Below are positions 42,101 through 45,000 of a stretch of 45,000 nt of DNA, piece after piece. The notes beneath the pieces are model-generated. The model was not told the DNA's origin. It made no database searches and was given only the letters and a program-made list of their open reading frames with translations. Source of the stretch: Symbiodinium natans (taxonomy: Eukaryota; Sar; Dinophyceae; Suessiales; Symbiodiniaceae); NCBI GenBank assembly GCA_905221605.1, contig CAJNDS010000630.1, positions 1 to 45,000 of the forward strand. The letters run 5' to 3'. The position numbers were made by a program, and so were the translations under genes. How positions within the stretch are numbered: position 1 is the stretch's first letter; each line of letters opens with the position of its first letter.

Positions 42101-44989
42101 GGGACGAGGAGCCTGAGGAGCCCAAAGGCAAGCAAGCAATGAATGTGAAGAAGACTAGGAAGGACAAGAACCAAGAAGCGTCAGGCGAGTCAGGCGAGAG
42201 CCCCGCTGCCGAAGGGGGGCTGGACCCCAAGTTCGACCAGGGGCACGCTTATTACAAGCTTGATCCTGTTGCAGCTGCGTACCAGCAAAGCCTGAGGTCG
42301 GGAAAGCCGAAAGCCAAGCCCAAAGCGAAGACAAAGGCCCAAGCAAAGTCTCCAGCAAAAAAGGTTGAGAGCAAGAAGGGGGGCAAGCGCGGACGCGAGC
42401 TCAAGCCTGGTGAGGATGCAGGGGACAATGAAAGGCTCACGTTTGCCAAGCGCCCCAAGCCAACTAAATCGCCAAGGTTGGATATCTTTCTTGCACTAGC
42501 GGCAGCGTTTGAAGCCATCATTCGAGGAGCAGTTAGGAGCCCTTCGAAGCTTGAGGACTGGGTGGTAACAAGCACGGCAGTAGGTAGGTTGGGGAATACC
42601 TATTTAAAGCCTTGCTCGCTCTTGTAAAGTCTTTGCGTCTTTCTAGGACCCTTTCTGGAAGTATGCCCGCAGTGATGTTACCCGCGACGAGAATGGTAGC
42701 TTTGACAGCTCTGCTGAAAGCCTTGCAAAGAGTTTCCTGCTCGCGCACCAGCGAGGCAGGGGTTCGGTGCAAACATTGTGGGTTTCCCCAGCCCTGCTAC
42801 GCACGCAAGCCCGTAACACAACAACGATCATGCTTCACCCAACAGGCACCTTGTGAACGTGGATGGCTGGGAACCAGTGGATGATCGCTCGACAGCACGC
42901 CTGGGGTTGGACCGCCTCAGCGCGATTTTTGATGCTACATGGAACCTTTGAACTTGTTTCACACCTTAGATGCGCTCTGTGATAGTCATACCGATCGATG
43001 CACGTGTGGCAGCCTCTTGGTACTGCTACAATAAGAGTGTAACCGCTTTAAGCGTTTCTTACTTTGGTGGGCGGCTGGCCATGCAACAGTCATCGAAATC
43101 TTGGGGAGGGTGGGTCTAGACTGCAGCACAGATCTGCTTGGTGTGAGCATGTGACGCAGAAACATGTGACGCAGCTCTGAATCCAACTGCCTGCCCTTTG
43201 TCACTCGTATAGATTGCTAGAACGTTTGCAGCCGGAAGATTCGCGAGGTACTCAATCAATGCCAAAGGCTCTGGCTGTGTATGATCGATGTGGCCTCAGC
43301 AGTGGGGGTGCTGCCGTCCTGATTAATGCGACTGGTGCCAATGTTGGGGGAGGGCAGGCTGCGTTGCCGCTTCTGGGCAGTGCTGTTTCAGTCAGTCTGG
43401 TTTTGAATCATGCTGTGTTGGCCCAGTCTGAACTCCGAGCCGGTTCTTGTTAGCTGCACCAAGCCTCCTCCGCTATGACGCCGGAACAAATCGATGAAAC
43501 CCTGCGTCGACTTGTGCTTTATGGTGCACCGAAAGAGCCTTTGCTGTTCACTTAGAAGACAAGTCTTCAAGCCTCTTCGGGTAGAAGATTTCCTTTGGGC
43601 CTCAAGTGCGTCCCATTCAGGTTCTACAACGGTTCCAATAGTGTCCCATTCCCTTTACCCTAACCACTATAGACCCTAAACCCTAAACCTGAACACTAAA
43701 CCCTAAGCTGGCCCCAACCCTACACCTTGAACCCTAAACCATAAACCAAGAAGGGGGAATCTTGTTAAAGACAGGTTGCCTCGAGGTGTGTTTTAAACCC
43801 TGAAGCCAGGCTTTTGTCATGCTCGTGGTCCTCTGTTCATCGCTGCAGTTGGGGCTGGAGGGTTCCAACTACCAAGTGCTGGAATTCTTTGCAGGCAGAG
43901 CTCGGATCGCCCGCCTCGCCCGATCCATAGGCCTTCGTTCTGGAGCCCTTGACGCGAGTTACGATCGCAATTTGCACAGCGCCATGAACATAAACACGGC
44001 TTCTGGATTTGTGTCCAATCCTTAATGCATATATGACCGCGAGAGTGCCATGCAGTGCTTCGGTTGCCGCCTGCGCAAGTATCCCATGTAGTCTCATGCT
44101 GAAACTAAGTCTGGCCATCGCAACGATATTGAATTGTTCCTGCAATGAGTTCCTGGTGATGCTCGGGATCTGCTGTTCCTCCTGGGTTTCAATGAACAAA
44201 GGAACCTCTCAACGAGACTGGCTCACTCCTATGGGAGACCCATCCAAGCCATCAGTCAGGCAAAGCAATCTTATGGTGTCGCGGTGCTCCGGCTTTGACC
44301 CATGCTCTCTCTCTCTCTCTCTCTTGCTTTCCCGTTGCTCTATTGAACCTTTATCCCTCTCTTGTTTCTTTCTTTCTATCTTTCTCTCTTTCTCCCTTTC
44401 TCTCTTTCTCTCTTTCTCTCTTTCTCTCTTTCTCTCTTTCTCTCTTTCTCTCTTTCTCTCGTTCTATCTTTCTCTCTTTTCTCTTTCTCTCCTCCTCAGA
44501 ATCTGATCATTCGGCAAAGGTGCTGCTTGATCCTGCTGCTTGTGACGCTTGCCGGAGGAGTATGGATAGTAGAAAACCCATCTTCTAGTCTGATCTCACA
44601 ACATGACCGATTCCGTTGGCTGGTGAAGCTTCTTGCGCAGAAGCAGCACGCTGTAGCTTGGGTGCTATCATGGAAGCGATCTTCATAGTTAAGTCTAAAA
44701 TGCTTGGGAAGCAGAGTTGCATGAGTCATCAACAACTTCAGTCTTGAACGAGGTCTACACCACAAAGTTCTGGATGGCTCATTACGCACACGACGCGTGC
44801 AAACATACCAAATTATGGAGCAATGCCTTCGACGTCTGTCGCTTCCAAAGAGGCAGTCTCAGGAAGGCGGATCATCCGAGAAATATCAAAACTCCCAAGA
44901 GAGCTGTGCGCAATGGGAGAGAGACCTACACTGCCACACCCGCTCTTAAGGGCACACAGCCACTCGATGGCACGGTGCTTGTTGTTTAG
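39143..44989 (+). CDS. Multi-exon dinoflagellate gene: acidic, Pro-rich, Lys-rich and FAGxAR regions
   Basis: Supported exons are 39143-39406, 39487-39616, 39703-40167, 40820-41733, 41851-42555 (or 42561), 42647-42777, 42846-about 42950, 43454-43552, 43849-44012, 44092-44283, 44520-44652 and 44753-44989. Phases match from the first to 42846 and again from 43849 to the TAG at 44987. In order the protein has an acidic N-terminus from ATG 39143, a Glu/Gln-rich stretch (AEEQQEEQQEEETLEEEEEQ), sixteen-residue Pro repeats, a Lys-rich part with AT-hook-like RKPGRPK, a DPFWKYARSD segment, then YQVLEFFAGRARIARLARSI, LGICCSSWVSMNKG, a hydrophobic CLILLLVTLAGGVWIVE, HDRFRWLVKLL and FWMAHYAHD. From memory this C-terminal order is a large dinoflagellate family of unknown function. 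FFAG resembles S-adenosylmethionine methyltransferase motif I, an inference only. ATG 39143 follows an AG by two bases, so it may be internal or a trans-splice site. Confidence 0.75.
40319..40660. repeat. Telomere-like arrays inside intron 40168-40819
   Basis: CCCTAAA copies (40321-40393), then about 20 TTTAGGG copies (40394-40560), five TTTCGGG copies (40561-40598), and CCCTAAA again. They form a head-to-head palindromic arrangement within one GT-AG intron whose flanking exons join in phase 1. Confidence 0.93.
40963..41300 (+). repeat. Seven 48-base coding repeats (DALPAPGAQAPQSPQK)
   Basis: The unit encodes sixteen residues with invariant Ala-Leu and Pro-Gly-(Ala/Thr/Ser). It is followed at 41458-41625 by looser repeats of about fifteen residues (PAQSSPKQAPKPE type). 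Both stay in frame within exon 4. Confidence 0.9.
42951..43453. other. Unresolved stretch inside the 39-45 kb gene
   Basis: No exon is convincing. A 79-codon frame at 43214-43453 is glycine/alanine rich but lacks features shared with the family. One or more small exons are probably hidden here. Confidence 0.4.
44302..44490. repeat. CTCT and CTCTTT microsatellite in an intron
   Basis: A pyrimidine repeat filling the intron 44284-44519. The plus frames through it (LSFSLSLFLS) are artefacts. Its two edges carry ggtgct, the same bases at donor and acceptor. Confidence 0.93.
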
Positions 44990-45000
44990 AAACCCTAAAC

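Noticed and set aside
44009-44588. Proteins with long SLSLFLS or FLSFSLS runs
   Set aside because: They read through the pyrimidine microsatellite of the intron 44284-44519. Splicing it out gives a sensible frame.

Overview
This looks like nuclear DNA from a dinoflagellate, most likely Suessiales (Symbiodiniaceae or Polarella type). The clues are the dispersed TTTAGGG/CCCTAAA heptamers, many short exons with GT, GC and GA splice donors, and two multi-exon genes whose proteins I recognise, from memory and without a search, as recurrent dinoflagellate families. No organism assignment was tested.

Layout. (1) Bases 1-10.6 kb are a graveyard of R2-type non-LTR retrotransposons that carry a restriction-like endonuclease. 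There is one 5'-cut copy on + (1-1532), one heavily broken copy on - (3544-5135), one nearly full but frameshifted copy on - (6182-9378), and fragments on + (10246-10624). Two of the fragments form an apparently perfect 189-base inverted repeat. (2) Bases 11.08-12.18 kb hold two tandem arrays, with units of about 62 and 50 bases. (3) From 12.88 to about 36.5 kb, telomere-like arrays alternate with short unique islands. This stretch looks like repeat desert and conventional ORF calling sees almost nothing in it. Many islands are exons. A nine-exon minus-strand gene (13646-17687, 710 codons without a stop, every splice phase matching) can be assembled across seven arrays or array-free gaps. A second minus-strand chain of at least 14 exons runs from 23.72 down to 20.20 kb, and more exon-like islands continue to 35.5 kb, nearly all on the minus strand. 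(4) Bases 37-45 kb hold a plus-strand multi-exon gene with acidic, proline-rich, lysine/AT-hook-like and C-terminal FAGxAR-containing parts. One of its introns (40168-40819) is also filled with telomere-like repeats.

How it fits together. The main message is that the telomere-like repeats here are largely intronic. The heptamer itself carries both splice dinucleotides (G|GTTTAG and TTTAG|G), and one such intron is flanked by a 9-base direct repeat that looks like a target-site duplication. Most junctions in the best gene repeat the first few intron bases at the start of the next exon. A separate 88-base intron is a terminal inverted repeat, like an introner element. This suggests introns gained from telomere-like DNA and from small inverted-repeat elements. 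I saw no rRNA, tRNA, CRISPR array or recognisable promoter. Exon calls come from reading frame, splice-site and phase logic only. Isolated islands are much less certain than the chained exons.
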